From Anaerolineae bacterium (GTDB lineage: Bacteria > Chloroflexota > Anaerolineae > Promineifilales > Promineifilaceae): 64,000 nucleotides of DNA. A model generated the notes under the pieces. It had not been told where the DNA came from, did not search any database, and saw nothing but the letters and a program-made list of their open reading frames with translations. Positions 17,982-25,322 of this stretch are shown in pieces. The DNA is taken from the NCBI GenBank assembly GCA_023382655.1, contig JAHDWK010000021.1, positions 62,001 through 126,000 on the forward strand. The letters run 5' to 3'. A program made the translations under genes and the position numbers. Position 1 is the stretch's first letter; every line of letters starts with the position of its first letter.

Positions 17982-20238
17982 TCCCGGCCGTTACTTCGCC
18001 GAAGCCATCTACTTCCTGCAATACACTCTGGCGCAAATCCTGTGGGCCATCAACCGGGCCACGCTCTCCATTGCCATCATCGCCGAGAGCATCAACACCT
18101 GGGTGACGGCTAACGTGGGGTACTTTGTGGAGTTGCTGGTCAACGCCCTCTCCGCGCCGCTGGGCGGTATGTTCATCCTGGCCCTGACCGCCCTGGGATT
18201 CTGGTACGCCCTCAACAACCTCGTGCCCACCAACCGTTGGGTGGACCCCGGCAAGCTGTTTACCTACGGCCTCATCGCCTTCTTTTTCTTCTCTTCGCCC
18301 ATCGTGGTCATTGACATGATGGAGGATTTGCGCGGGTCCCTCAACGCCGGCATTGACCAGGCGCTTTTAGATGGGGCCGCCGGCGACATCTTCGACACCA
18401 GCATGAACGGCACGGATACCGGCCTGCCCGCGGCCATCGGCGACGTCAACAGCGACGGTGTCATTGGTAGTTTTGACCTGGTGGCCGCCTTCATGCTGGT
18501 GGCAAACCTGGATGAACTGGACAGTAACGAGTTCCCTGTAGATTTTGAAGCTACCTTTTTTCCCTTTGGCGACCCGGCGGGTATCAATCTGGCGGATGAG
18601 GCGGACCAACAACTGGCTAAAGCCCTGGCCAGCCAGGGCATTGAACGGCTGCTCTTTGCTTTGGTGGCCATTCCCACGGCCATTGCCGAACATTTCCTGC
18701 GCCTGGCCCTGACCGGCGTGGCCATGTTCCTCTATGCCGGTGTGCCCTTTGCCCTGCTTTTTGCCTTTTTCGTCTACACCCAGGCGTTTCTGGGCGCGTA
18801 CCTGCGGCAATTCATCAACCTGCTTATTGAAACCCTGATGAGCGTCATCATCGCCGCCATCATGATTGGCCTGTTGGCCGCGGCCGCGCAGCAGGGAATT
18901 GGCCTCTACATTGGCGCCAGCCTCATCACCCTCATGGTCTTGTTGTGGCGTATCAAGAGCGCCCTCAAGCTGGCCACGGCTGCTTTCCATCTCTTTGGCG
19001 GAGCCATGCTCACCGGCGGCGCCGGCGGCACGGAGCTGGCCAACATGGGCCGGCAGGCGGTCATGGGTACGGTGGGGCTGGCCGGGGCGGCTCTGACCGG
19101 TGGGGCCACACTGGCCGCCGGTGGCGCCGTGCTGGCGTCGGCGTCGGCATTACAGGCTGACGGCCGGGCGGACGGGGCCTATCTGGGTACAGACCCCCAC
19201 AAAACGGAAGGCCGGGTACGGCAGCTTAAGACCATCGCCGGGTATACGCTGGGCAAATCGGAAACAGCCCGCCACGTCATCGAAGGGGCGCACGAAACCC
19301 GCACGCTGGTGCGAAACTTTCGTGATGGCCATGTGCAGCCCCACGACCCGGATACGCTCGATTATCTGCGCGCCGGCTCTTCGATGTCCGGTTTTGGCTC
19401 CAGTCCCTGGCTGGCGATGCACCTCATTCCCTCTTTGCGCGCCGCTTATGATGAAATTGGCGGGCGACGCCCCGGTAATTTGGGGGGAGCGCAGGACGTT
19501 GCTTATGATGATGATGGGGACGGTGAACCGGTTGCGCTCCCCGCTGCCACCACTGACCCTGCGGCAGGCACAGAAGCGACCCCAGGTCGGTCACGGGAGC
19601 GGGTCTTAAGGCGCGGTCAAGCCAGTGATTGGTCAGTCCAGGCGCCTCGTCAGTCCGAGGACGTGGCCGATGAAACTCGTCGTCTATCCGGGCCGCGCCA
19701 GGAAGCGGCCGACTCCTGGCCGGCTGACCGACGGCTCCCCACCGCCGACCAGGAGTCATCCCCCCACCTGGAGAGGGTGGCACAGGCCCTACACACCCTT
19801 ACACAGGTTTTGCTCAATTCGCCCCTGGCCGCCGCCAACCAGCCCGCACCTGGCGTCAACGGCCCTATCCCAGATTGGCTGCGCGCCGCAGCCGATACCC
19901 CGCCCGTTGTTATTGACAGGGCGCCCGTGGCTGCGGTCTCACGAACAGAAGAGACCAATGTGCCGCTGTCGGCCATGCCCGGTGCCATTCGCCTGCACCC
20001 GGACCAACCGGCGCGCCACCAGATTATCCACGACACCTTGCAGCGACTTACAGAACCGGACACCCCGGCCGGGCAGGCTGCCTACGAGACGCTGCGCCTC
20101 TACACGGGGGAAGAAAATACGCGGCAAATCCAGCAGGCCATCCAACAGCATACGGGGACGGCCGTGCAAGAAGCGACCGTGGCCACCACCGGGTTGGTGA
20201 CCCACTACCGGCAGCAGGGGATGTCTGATGCCGACTAG
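17974..20238 (+). CDS. VirB6/TrbL-like polytopic membrane protein, ended by an amber codon
   Basis: The start is ATG 17974 (GAGGAG 7 bases upstream), overlapping the previous gene by 8 bases. The 754-residue product has about six to eight membrane segments in its first 380 residues (VLIALTALGFWYALNNL-like, AIFFFFSSPIVVIDMM-like, VAMFLYAGVPFALLFAFFVYTQ, MSVIIAAIMIGLLAAAA). A Gly/Ala-rich amphipathic region and a long soluble tail follow. This layout suits VirB6/TrbL, the inner-membrane channel of type IV secretion. Between spans lies an EF-hand or dockerin-like loop, Asp157 to Asp168 (DVNSDGVIGSFD). The frame ends at TAG 20236-20238 but stays open for 163 more codons, so the native protein may be 917 residues. 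Confidence 0.7.
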   Translation: MLDPGRYFAEAIYFLQYTLAQILWAINRATLSIAIIAESINTWVTANVGYFVELLVNALSAPLGGMFILALTALGFWYALNNLVPTNRWVDPGKLFTYGLIAFFFFSSPIVVIDMMEDLRGSLNAGIDQALLDGAAGDIFDTSMNGTDTGLPAAIGDVNSDGVIGSFDLVAAFMLVANLDELDSNEFPVDFEATFFPFGDPAGINLADEADQQLAKALASQGIERLLFALVAIPTAIAEHFLRLALTGVAMFLYAGVPFALLFAFFVYTQAFLGAYLRQFINLLIETLMSVIIAAIMIGLLAAAAQQGIGLYIGASLITLMVLLWRIKSALKLATAAFHLFGGAMLTGGAGGTELANMGRQAVMGTVGLAGAALTGGATLAAGGAVLASASALQADGRADGAYLGTDPHKTEGRVRQLKTIAGYTLGKSETARHVIEGAHETRTLVRNFRDGHVQPHDPDTLDYLRAGSSMSGFGSSPWLAMHLIPSLRAAYDEIGGRRPGNLGGAQDVAYDDDGDGEPVALPAATTDPAAGTEATPGRSRERVLRRGQASDWSVQAPRQSEDVADETRRLSGPRQEAADSWPADRRLPTADQESSPHLERVAQALHTLTQVLLNSPLAAANQPAPGVNGPIPDWLRAAADTPPVVIDRAPVAAVSRTEETNVPLSAMPGAIRLHPDQPARHQIIHDTLQRLTEPDTPAGQAAYETLRLYTGEENTRQIQQAIQQHTGTAVQEATVATTGLVTHYRQQGMSDAD

Positions 20239-20727
20239 TTGGCTGCCTTTCAAAGCGGGCAGGCGCTGGCGACGCTGCGGGAGACGCTCGATACCCCCTT
20301 ATCAGAGGCCCAGTTGGCCGCTGTAGCCGATATGGTGCTGCTCCCCCAACGTTACCTGACACGGACCGAACTGGTGGCCGTGATTGGCCGGGAGGCGGCC
20401 GCCGGCGCCGTCAACGAACAGGCGGTTGCGCAGGCCATTGCGTCGCCGGTTGGTTTTGGCGGCATGACGGGCAGTGTGCGCGGTGTGTTGGCCGGGGCGG
20501 GGGCCATGAATCTCTCGCCCGCCGAACTGGCTCACCTGGCCGAGATGATTCAAGACGGCTTGCGTGACAGGGTGCAGACAGAACTTGCCGGTCGTGGTTA
20601 CCGGCCGGAAATGGTACACGATTTTATCAGCGACCTGGCTGCTTTGCCTGGGGCGCTGGTTGTGCCGCAGACGACGGCCACCAGGCCATTGGTCGTGGCC
20701 CCTGAGGCAGAAACTCAGGAAAGATAG
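20239..20727 (+). pseudogene. in-frame continuation of the VirB6/TrbL-like gene beyond the amber codon
   Basis: This frame starts immediately after TAG 20236-20238 and is exactly in phase with the preceding 754-codon gene. It encodes about 162 helical residues (LAAFQSGQALATLRETL, LSEAQLAAVADMVLLPQRYLT). No ATG with a ribosome site exists near the break; only a TTG follows the stop. The sequence across the stop (YRQQGMSDAD, stop, LAAFQSGQ) reads as one helical domain. Options are a recent nonsense mutation, amber readthrough, a sequencing error, or reinitiation at TTG producing a separate protein. I favour a single original gene. Confidence 0.6.
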
Positions 20728-20736
20728 GAGACAACA

Positions 20737-21045
20737 ATGAAACAAAAAATATGTTTGATGACCTTTTTCTATAACCCGGCGGTAACCCGCCCAGATGCCA
20801 TCCGTGACAGCGCTGGGGAGCTCCGCGAAGAGGCCCTATTTACCGGCATTGGCGAATGTGTCGCCAAAGGTGGGGTGGTGCATATCAGCCACCTGGAGGC
20901 CGACCTGGTACGCCTGACCGGCGGCCCAAACGAACCTGCCCCGGCACACGAATGGGTGGGGCTGGTCTTTGTGCCCGTTCAGCCGGCGGCTAAAGAAACA
21001 ATCATCCTGGAGGAGGTGGCAGATGCGTACCAGATATATATTTAA
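20737..21045 (+). CDS. conserved-looking small cytoplasmic protein, unknown function
   Basis: 102 residues from ATG 20737, with TAGGAG 6 bases upstream. No signal peptide or membrane segment. The sequence has a mixed alpha/beta character (KICLMTFFYNPAV, GIGECVAKGGVVHISHLEADLVRL, WVGLVFVPVQPAAKETIILEE). It overlaps the next gene by 23 bases. I do not recognise a family. Its conserved position between the channel-like protein and an exported PPC protein suggests an accessory part of the same apparatus. Confidence 0.6.
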   Translation: MKQKICLMTFFYNPAVTRPDAIRDSAGELREEALFTGIGECVAKGGVVHISHLEADLVRLTGGPNEPAPAHEWVGLVFVPVQPAAKETIILEEVADAYQIYI

Positions 21046-22522
21046 CCTGCCTGGTCTCATCATTGGCGTCATGGTTGTGGTGTTTACGGCCAGCGCCGGC
21101 CAGACACAGGCCCCGGATGGTGGGCAAAACCCGACGCCCATTGTCATCACAGTGACACCTTTGGTGTCGCCGACGCCTTGGGGATCACCCACACCGGAAG
21201 TGTCGGCTACATCGGAGCAGCCCACGGCCGTGCCCAGTGCGACCGGCGATGGTTCCCTGCTGCCAGACCGTTTTGAACCCAACGATGACCTCAACATGGC
21301 CGCACCTGTCAATTTTGGCCTGGAGACCGGCCTGACCCTGATAGGCCCCGACCGGGACTACTTCACCGGCTATCTTAAGACCGGCCAGATGGTGCGGGTG
21401 GACACCTTCGTTTACGGCGGGTTGGATACCGGACTCAAGTTGTATTGGACCGGCCAGCTGGTCGCCGAGAACGACGACCGCGCGCCAGCAGATATGGGTT
21501 CGACGGTGACGTTTACGGCCCCGGCTGACGGCTGGTACGGCGTCCTGGTGGAGAAAACAACCGTTTATGACGGCGTTTACGACCTGGAAATGGCTTTAAC
21601 TCAACCGACAACAACACCAACCGCCGCCCCAACCGGGACGCCCACCCCGACAGTGTTGCCATCGGCAACGCCGACCCCCAGGCCATCGCCCACACCGCTC
21701 ATCCAGCCCGACCTGGCCGAACCGAATGACATCCCGGAGATGGCCCGGCCGGTGACGCCCGGCTTGCGCGCCACCTACACCGTTGGCGCCGGCGACGTGG
21801 ATCACTTCACCTTCATCGCCAAAGCGGGTAGCCATTACGCCTGTGAAACGGTGACCGGCCAGGTGGACACATTGCTCACCGTCACAGGTGTCTCGGCCAT
21901 TATTGGTATCAATGATGACCGCGGCGTGGGCCGCGTGGATTCTTATCTGGCCTGGACGGCTGCCGCCGAACAACCGGTCATCGTCAAGGTGGAAGCGCGC
22001 GGCGGCAGCTTTGGCCAGTACGAGTTTGTGTGCCAACACGTTACGCCGCCCCCGGCGCCACCGGCGGTATCAGCGCCGGCCCCACTATCTATCACACCCG
22101 TTGCCAGTCTGTCGCTCACGGGCACAACCGGGATGACCCTGACTGCCCCGCCTTCTTTGACGGTGCACTACATTGGCCGGGCGCCAGCGGCAACGGCCGT
22201 GCCCATCACCCATGTTCGGCTGCTCATTTACTACGACGCCAACAACGACCGGCAGCCCGGCCCCGGCGAGGGTGTCGCCAATGTCAGTGTCCTGGCCGTC
22301 AGCGCCCAGGGACAGCGTCTTGCCCGTGTTTTTACCAACGCTCAGGGGGAAGCCATCTTCAACCTGAACAGTGCGGCCCTGGCCCGTGTTATTGTCCCCT
22401 TTGTCCCCGGCTGGTCGGCGCGGGTCAGGGTGGGGGAGGCCAACAACGATATTGTCTTGGGCCTGCCAGCCGTGCGTTTGCCGGTGTTTTTGCCGGTGCG
22501 GCACCGTGTAGAAGAAAGGTGA
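21023..22522 (+). CDS. secreted protein with two PPC domains and LP-type tail
   Basis: ATG 21023 is chosen (GGAGG 6 bases upstream), giving 499 residues with signal peptide MRTRYIFNLPGLIIGVMVVV. A Thr/Pro linker leads to PPC domain 1 at about 75-185 (DRFEPNDDLNMA, DRDYFTGYLKTGQMVRV, YGVLVEKTT). A second Thr/Pro linker leads to PPC domain 2 at about 235-340 (LAEPNDIPEMARPV, DVDHFTFIAKAGSHYACE). A SdrD/Cna-B-like domain follows (YYDANNDRQPGPGEGVANVSV). The end LPVFLPVRHRVEER fits the LP tail seen in other exported proteins here. PPC domains usually sit next to secreted enzymes and help folding or binding; no enzyme domain is present. Probably an exported structural or adhesive component. Confidence 0.75.
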   Translation: MRTRYIFNLPGLIIGVMVVVFTASAGQTQAPDGGQNPTPIVITVTPLVSPTPWGSPTPEVSATSEQPTAVPSATGDGSLLPDRFEPNDDLNMAAPVNFGLETGLTLIGPDRDYFTGYLKTGQMVRVDTFVYGGLDTGLKLYWTGQLVAENDDRAPADMGSTVTFTAPADGWYGVLVEKTTVYDGVYDLEMALTQPTTTPTAAPTGTPTPTVLPSATPTPRPSPTPLIQPDLAEPNDIPEMARPVTPGLRATYTVGAGDVDHFTFIAKAGSHYACETVTGQVDTLLTVTGVSAIIGINDDRGVGRVDSYLAWTAAAEQPVIVKVEARGGSFGQYEFVCQHVTPPPAPPAVSAPAPLSITPVASLSLTGTTGMTLTAPPSLTVHYIGRAPAATAVPITHVRLLIYYDANNDRQPGPGEGVANVSVLAVSAQGQRLARVFTNAQGEAIFNLNSAALARVIVPFVPGWSARVRVGEANNDIVLGLPAVRLPVFLPVRHRVEER

Positions 22523-22579
22523 CAGGGTGACAGGGTGAGAAGAGTCACCTTGTCCCCCCTTCACCGTGTCACCTTGTCA
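22520..22579. repeat. intergenic hairpin of repeated GTGACA words
   Basis: TGACAGGGTGACAGGGTGA at 22520-22538 pairs, with two mismatches, with 22561-22579. The stem is about 19 bp with a 22-base loop. It lies between two island genes. No T-tract follows, so it may be a processing or mRNA-stability element rather than a terminator. Similar word repeats occur at 16181-16213. Confidence 0.6.
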
Positions 22580-22597
22580 GGCACAAAGGAGAACCGC

Positions 22598-24256
22598 ATG
22601 TTCGATTACGACCTTGAACTCAACATTGACCAGGAGCTATCCGAGATTCCGCCGGAATACCAGGATGCTTTCCGCCAGGCGATAGAGCGCGAACTGGCCG
22701 ATACGGAACAGAACCGGACCGATACCGATATTCTCAATTACCTGCGCCAGCGCCGGGATGATTTCAAGCGGGGTGGTTTCATCCGCCCCGACGGCCGTCC
22801 CGGCATGGTGGCTTTCAACCCGGAAACAATGTACGAGCAGGCGCTGCCCGAACTAGCCCGCAGCAGCCTGGGTGAGCCAGATCATACGGCTGAGCGCCGG
22901 CGCACGTTTATCAAGCTGGGCGTTTTTGTGGGGGTGGCTTTGCTGTTTCTCTTCTTTGTTTTCCGCGGCCGCGCCCAACGGACGGCCGAACAGGAAGCGG
23001 CCGAGGCAGGCGCGCCGGTGGCTGAACTGGCCGGTGACGTCGCGCCAACAGCGGGTACAGCCGTACCGACACCGCCGCTGCCGGAAATTACCGGCGTAGA
23101 GGATTCCTTACAGACCATCGGCAGCCTGGGTGGGGCCTTGACCATCGGCCGTCCCAGCGCCATCGAACTCCATTATAGCCGTACTGAGGAGACCATCGCC
23201 CTGGCCATTGACCCCAGCAAACCCACACCCAAAGGGGAACTCCGTTACAACGAGACGGCCATGCTCTCAGATAATCCGGTGGCCGTCTGGCTTTTTGGCA
23301 CGGTGCTCAACTACGCCATCGGCATTCCCGACAGTATGGTGCGTAACCTGGAAGCCGGTGACCGTATCACCCTGAGCACAGACACCGGCGCCAGCCTGGG
23401 TTTTGTTGTGGCCGAGACCGGGCTGGGGGCCAACCACGAAGCAGGGCGGCTGCTTTCCCAAAATCGCCTGGGTTTGACGCTTTTTGCTCTACCGGCCGTT
23501 GCCGCAGACGAGGTGGCCTTTGCCGTTGCCAGTTATGACGTGACCGGGGAGGAGGGGCAAGAACAGGTGGTTTATGAGCCAGGTGATGCCTTCTCCCTGG
23601 GTGGTGTGGGCGGGGATCTACTTAAACTGGCGGGGGCGCAGTTCAGCCATGAAACTGACGGCTCTATTCGCATAGTAGTAAGCGGCACAATCAGCGGCCC
23701 ACCCAGCGGCCCACCGCCGACCGGCAGCCATACCATCATGCTCTCGCTAACAAGCAGCCATGAACAGACGACGGCTGTGCCGCTGACGCCTGATACAGGC
23801 GGTGAGTGGCTGGCAACCTTCACGCTGCCGCCGGCCCTCGCCGGTTGGCCACTGTTGGCTGAATTTCGCCTTTTACCGGCTGGCAGTCTGGCTGTTGTCC
23901 GGTTGGGCGAAGTGCCCCGGTTAATCGAGCAGTTACACATAGAGATAACGAGCGCCTGGTGGGATGTGGAACGAGAACAGGTGTTAGTCGCCATTTCCAT
24001 CCACAACCCGGGGGAGGGGGCCGTTTACCTGGGCGCTGAATTTATCCAGATACCAACCGAAGGAGGTGATGCACATGAAAGAAGCTGGCAGGTAGTTCCC
24101 CGCCTGCCCCTGTTAATAAACCCGGGAGAAACGACGGGGGTAACAATGTCGTTTCTCCCCCAAGCATTATCGGTTCAAGTGCAGATCGGGGCTGACCTGT
24201 GGGAAGTGGCGGATATTCCGGCGGATATCCCCCTGGTGGGAAATGACCAGCGGTAA
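22598..24256 (+). CDS. bitopic membrane protein with sortase-like extracytoplasmic domain lacking the catalytic Cys
   Basis: The start is ATG 22598 (AAAGGAG 6 bases upstream); 552 residues. A cytoplasmic N-terminal region of about 105 residues is acidic and helical (ELNIDQELSEIPPEYQDAFR). One membrane span follows (FIKLGVFVGVALLFLFFVF), then a linker. The outer domain at about 165-330 has a sortase-like order: LHYSRTEETIALAI, VWLFGTVLNYAIGIPD, LEAGDRITLSTDTG and RLGLTLFALPA. The last block aligns by eye with the sortase TLxTC strand but has no Cys. A second beta domain fills the C-terminus. By position and topology it could play the VirB8 or TcpC role. The sortase resemblance is weak and needs structure prediction. 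Confidence 0.5.
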   Translation: MFDYDLELNIDQELSEIPPEYQDAFRQAIERELADTEQNRTDTDILNYLRQRRDDFKRGGFIRPDGRPGMVAFNPETMYEQALPELARSSLGEPDHTAERRRTFIKLGVFVGVALLFLFFVFRGRAQRTAEQEAAEAGAPVAELAGDVAPTAGTAVPTPPLPEITGVEDSLQTIGSLGGALTIGRPSAIELHYSRTEETIALAIDPSKPTPKGELRYNETAMLSDNPVAVWLFGTVLNYAIGIPDSMVRNLEAGDRITLSTDTGASLGFVVAETGLGANHEAGRLLSQNRLGLTLFALPAVAADEVAFAVASYDVTGEEGQEQVVYEPGDAFSLGGVGGDLLKLAGAQFSHETDGSIRIVVSGTISGPPSGPPPTGSHTIMLSLTSSHEQTTAVPLTPDTGGEWLATFTLPPALAGWPLLAEFRLLPAGSLAVVRLGEVPRLIEQLHIEITSAWWDVEREQVLVAISIHNPGEGAVYLGAEFIQIPTEGGDAHERSWQVVPRLPLLINPGETTGVTMSFLPQALSVQVQIGADLWEVADIPADIPLVGNDQR

Positions 24257-24362
24257 TAAACGCCTTCCCACAGGGAGGGCATCCGGCAACTGGCGGTCGT
24301 TAGATTCGCCGTCCACAGCCACCATTTGCCAAAGCTATTTCTATTATATAAGGAGAATCGTC

Positions 24363-24815
24363 ATGTTGTTTAGGCAAGGAGAATCCAAAACTAAAACAAG
24401 GGGCCGGGCAACCGGCTTGAGAACCGGTCTGAGAACCGGCCTGAGAACCGGCGGCGGTTTCGGCCGGCCCCGGCCTCGTCGTCTGAAGCGCTGGCTGCTG
24501 TTTAGTTTGCTGCTGGCCGTGCTGGCCGCCTGTGCCCCTGGTGAAGCTCCACCGGCGGCTATCTGCGATACCTATGACCGGGCGCTATTTACGACGCAGC
24601 TGATGGGCGGCGCCGCCATTATCCTGGGGCTGGCGGTACTGGGGTTTAAGAAGAACCTGTCGGCCATCCTGCCCTCGCAAGGGGCGCAGCTGGGCACCGT
24701 GGCCGGTTCGGTGGGGCTGGGGCTTATCTTGCTGGCTTTTTCGACCGACATCGGCAACCAGATTTTGACCGGTTTCGGTATCGAAAGTTTGTATACCCTT
24801 TGTGGGTTGGGGTAA
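24363..24815 (+). CDS. VirB2-like small membrane protein with two spans
   Basis: ATG 24363 (AAGGAG 7 bases upstream) gives 150 residues; an upstream in-frame start at 24243 lacks a ribosome site. A basic N-terminal region contains a tandem TGLR repeat (12-bp DNA units). A hydrophobic signal with a lipobox-like LLAVLAAC follows, then two membrane helices (MGGAAIILGLAVLGF; LGTVAGSVGLGLILLAFS) separated by a short basic loop, and a short tail. Pilin-like VirB2/TrbC proteins share this signal plus two helices. It precedes the PrgI/VirB3-like and VirB4 genes, as in many T4SS operons. Only the layout supports the call. Confidence 0.55.
   Translation: MLFRQGESKTKTRGRATGLRTGLRTGLRTGGGFGRPRPRRLKRWLLFSLLLAVLAACAPGEAPPAAICDTYDRALFTTQLMGGAAIILGLAVLGFKKNLSAILPSQGAQLGTVAGSVGLGLILLAFSTDIGNQILTGFGIESLYTLCGLG
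24409..24447 (+). repeat. 12-bp tandem repeat within the VirB2-like gene
   Basis: About three copies of ACCGGCCTGAGA (with C/T variants) encode TGLRTGLRTGLR. The unit keeps the frame, so copy-number change would alter only the length of the basic N-terminus. Confidence 0.75.
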
Positions 24816-24818
24816 TCG

Positions 24819-24890
24819 AGTGGTCAGTGAGCGGTAAGCAGTGAGCAGTTACTGTTTACTGTTAACTGCTCACTAACCACTGCTTACTGG
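24819..24890. repeat. intergenic hairpin of repeated CAGTGAGCAGT words
   Basis: GTGAGCAGTTA at 24841-24851 is the exact reverse complement of 24863-24873 (11-base loop). Outer repeats of GGTAAGCAGTG and CACTGCTTAC extend the foldback. It separates the VirB2-like and PrgI-like genes and may set their relative mRNA levels. Confidence 0.65.
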
Positions 24891-24898
24891 AGAGCAAT

Positions 24899-25258
24899 AT
24901 GTTCAGTGTGACACATTTCCGTTCAGAATTTATCCAACAGGGCCAGGCCACGATTATTCGCAAAGTGACGATGAGCCAGTTTATGCTGGTTATCATCCTT
25001 ACGGCCGTGGCTGTTGGTTTGTTTGAGGCCCCCTTCTGGTTAGCGCCCCTCTTTATCGTGGCCGGTTATATGGCCGGGTATGTGCATAATGGGGAGATCA
25101 TTTTGAAGCGGGTGATGGCCAATCTCATCGTCTGGGGGCGCAACCTGGCCGGCGCGCCACAAATCGTCAATGTGCAGGCCGAATGGGACAGCGTCCGCGT
25201 TCGCGCCGAGCGGCAGCAGATTAGCGGCGCGTTTGCGGCCACCGTGGTGGTGGAGTGA
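24899..25258 (+). CDS. PrgI/VirB3-like two-span membrane protein
   Basis: 119 residues; GGAG lies 6 bases before ATG 24899. A short N-terminal amphipathic part is followed by two close membrane helices (FMLVIILTAVAVGLFEAPFW; LFIVAGYMAGYVHNG). A cytoplasmic tail of about 55 residues with many charged and beta-prone residues follows. The size, the two spans near the N-terminus and the position directly before VirB4 match PrgI or VirB3 proteins, which link the inner-membrane platform to the VirB4 ATPase. No sequence motif proves it. The gene ends 64 bases before VirB4. Confidence 0.6.
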   Translation: MFSVTHFRSEFIQQGQATIIRKVTMSQFMLVIILTAVAVGLFEAPFWLAPLFIVAGYMAGYVHNGEIILKRVMANLIVWGRNLAGAPQIVNVQAEWDSVRVRAERQQISGAFAATVVVE

Positions 25259-25322
25259 GATGCCGTCAAATGTCGAGTCTGGCATCCTTACCACATGACA
25301 CGACACACAAACGGAGCGAACG

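Noticed and set aside
20236..20238. Genetic code reassignment of TAG
   Set aside because: TAG is also the normal stop of other genes here, for example prim-pol (17065-17067); one readthrough case is not evidence of reassignment.
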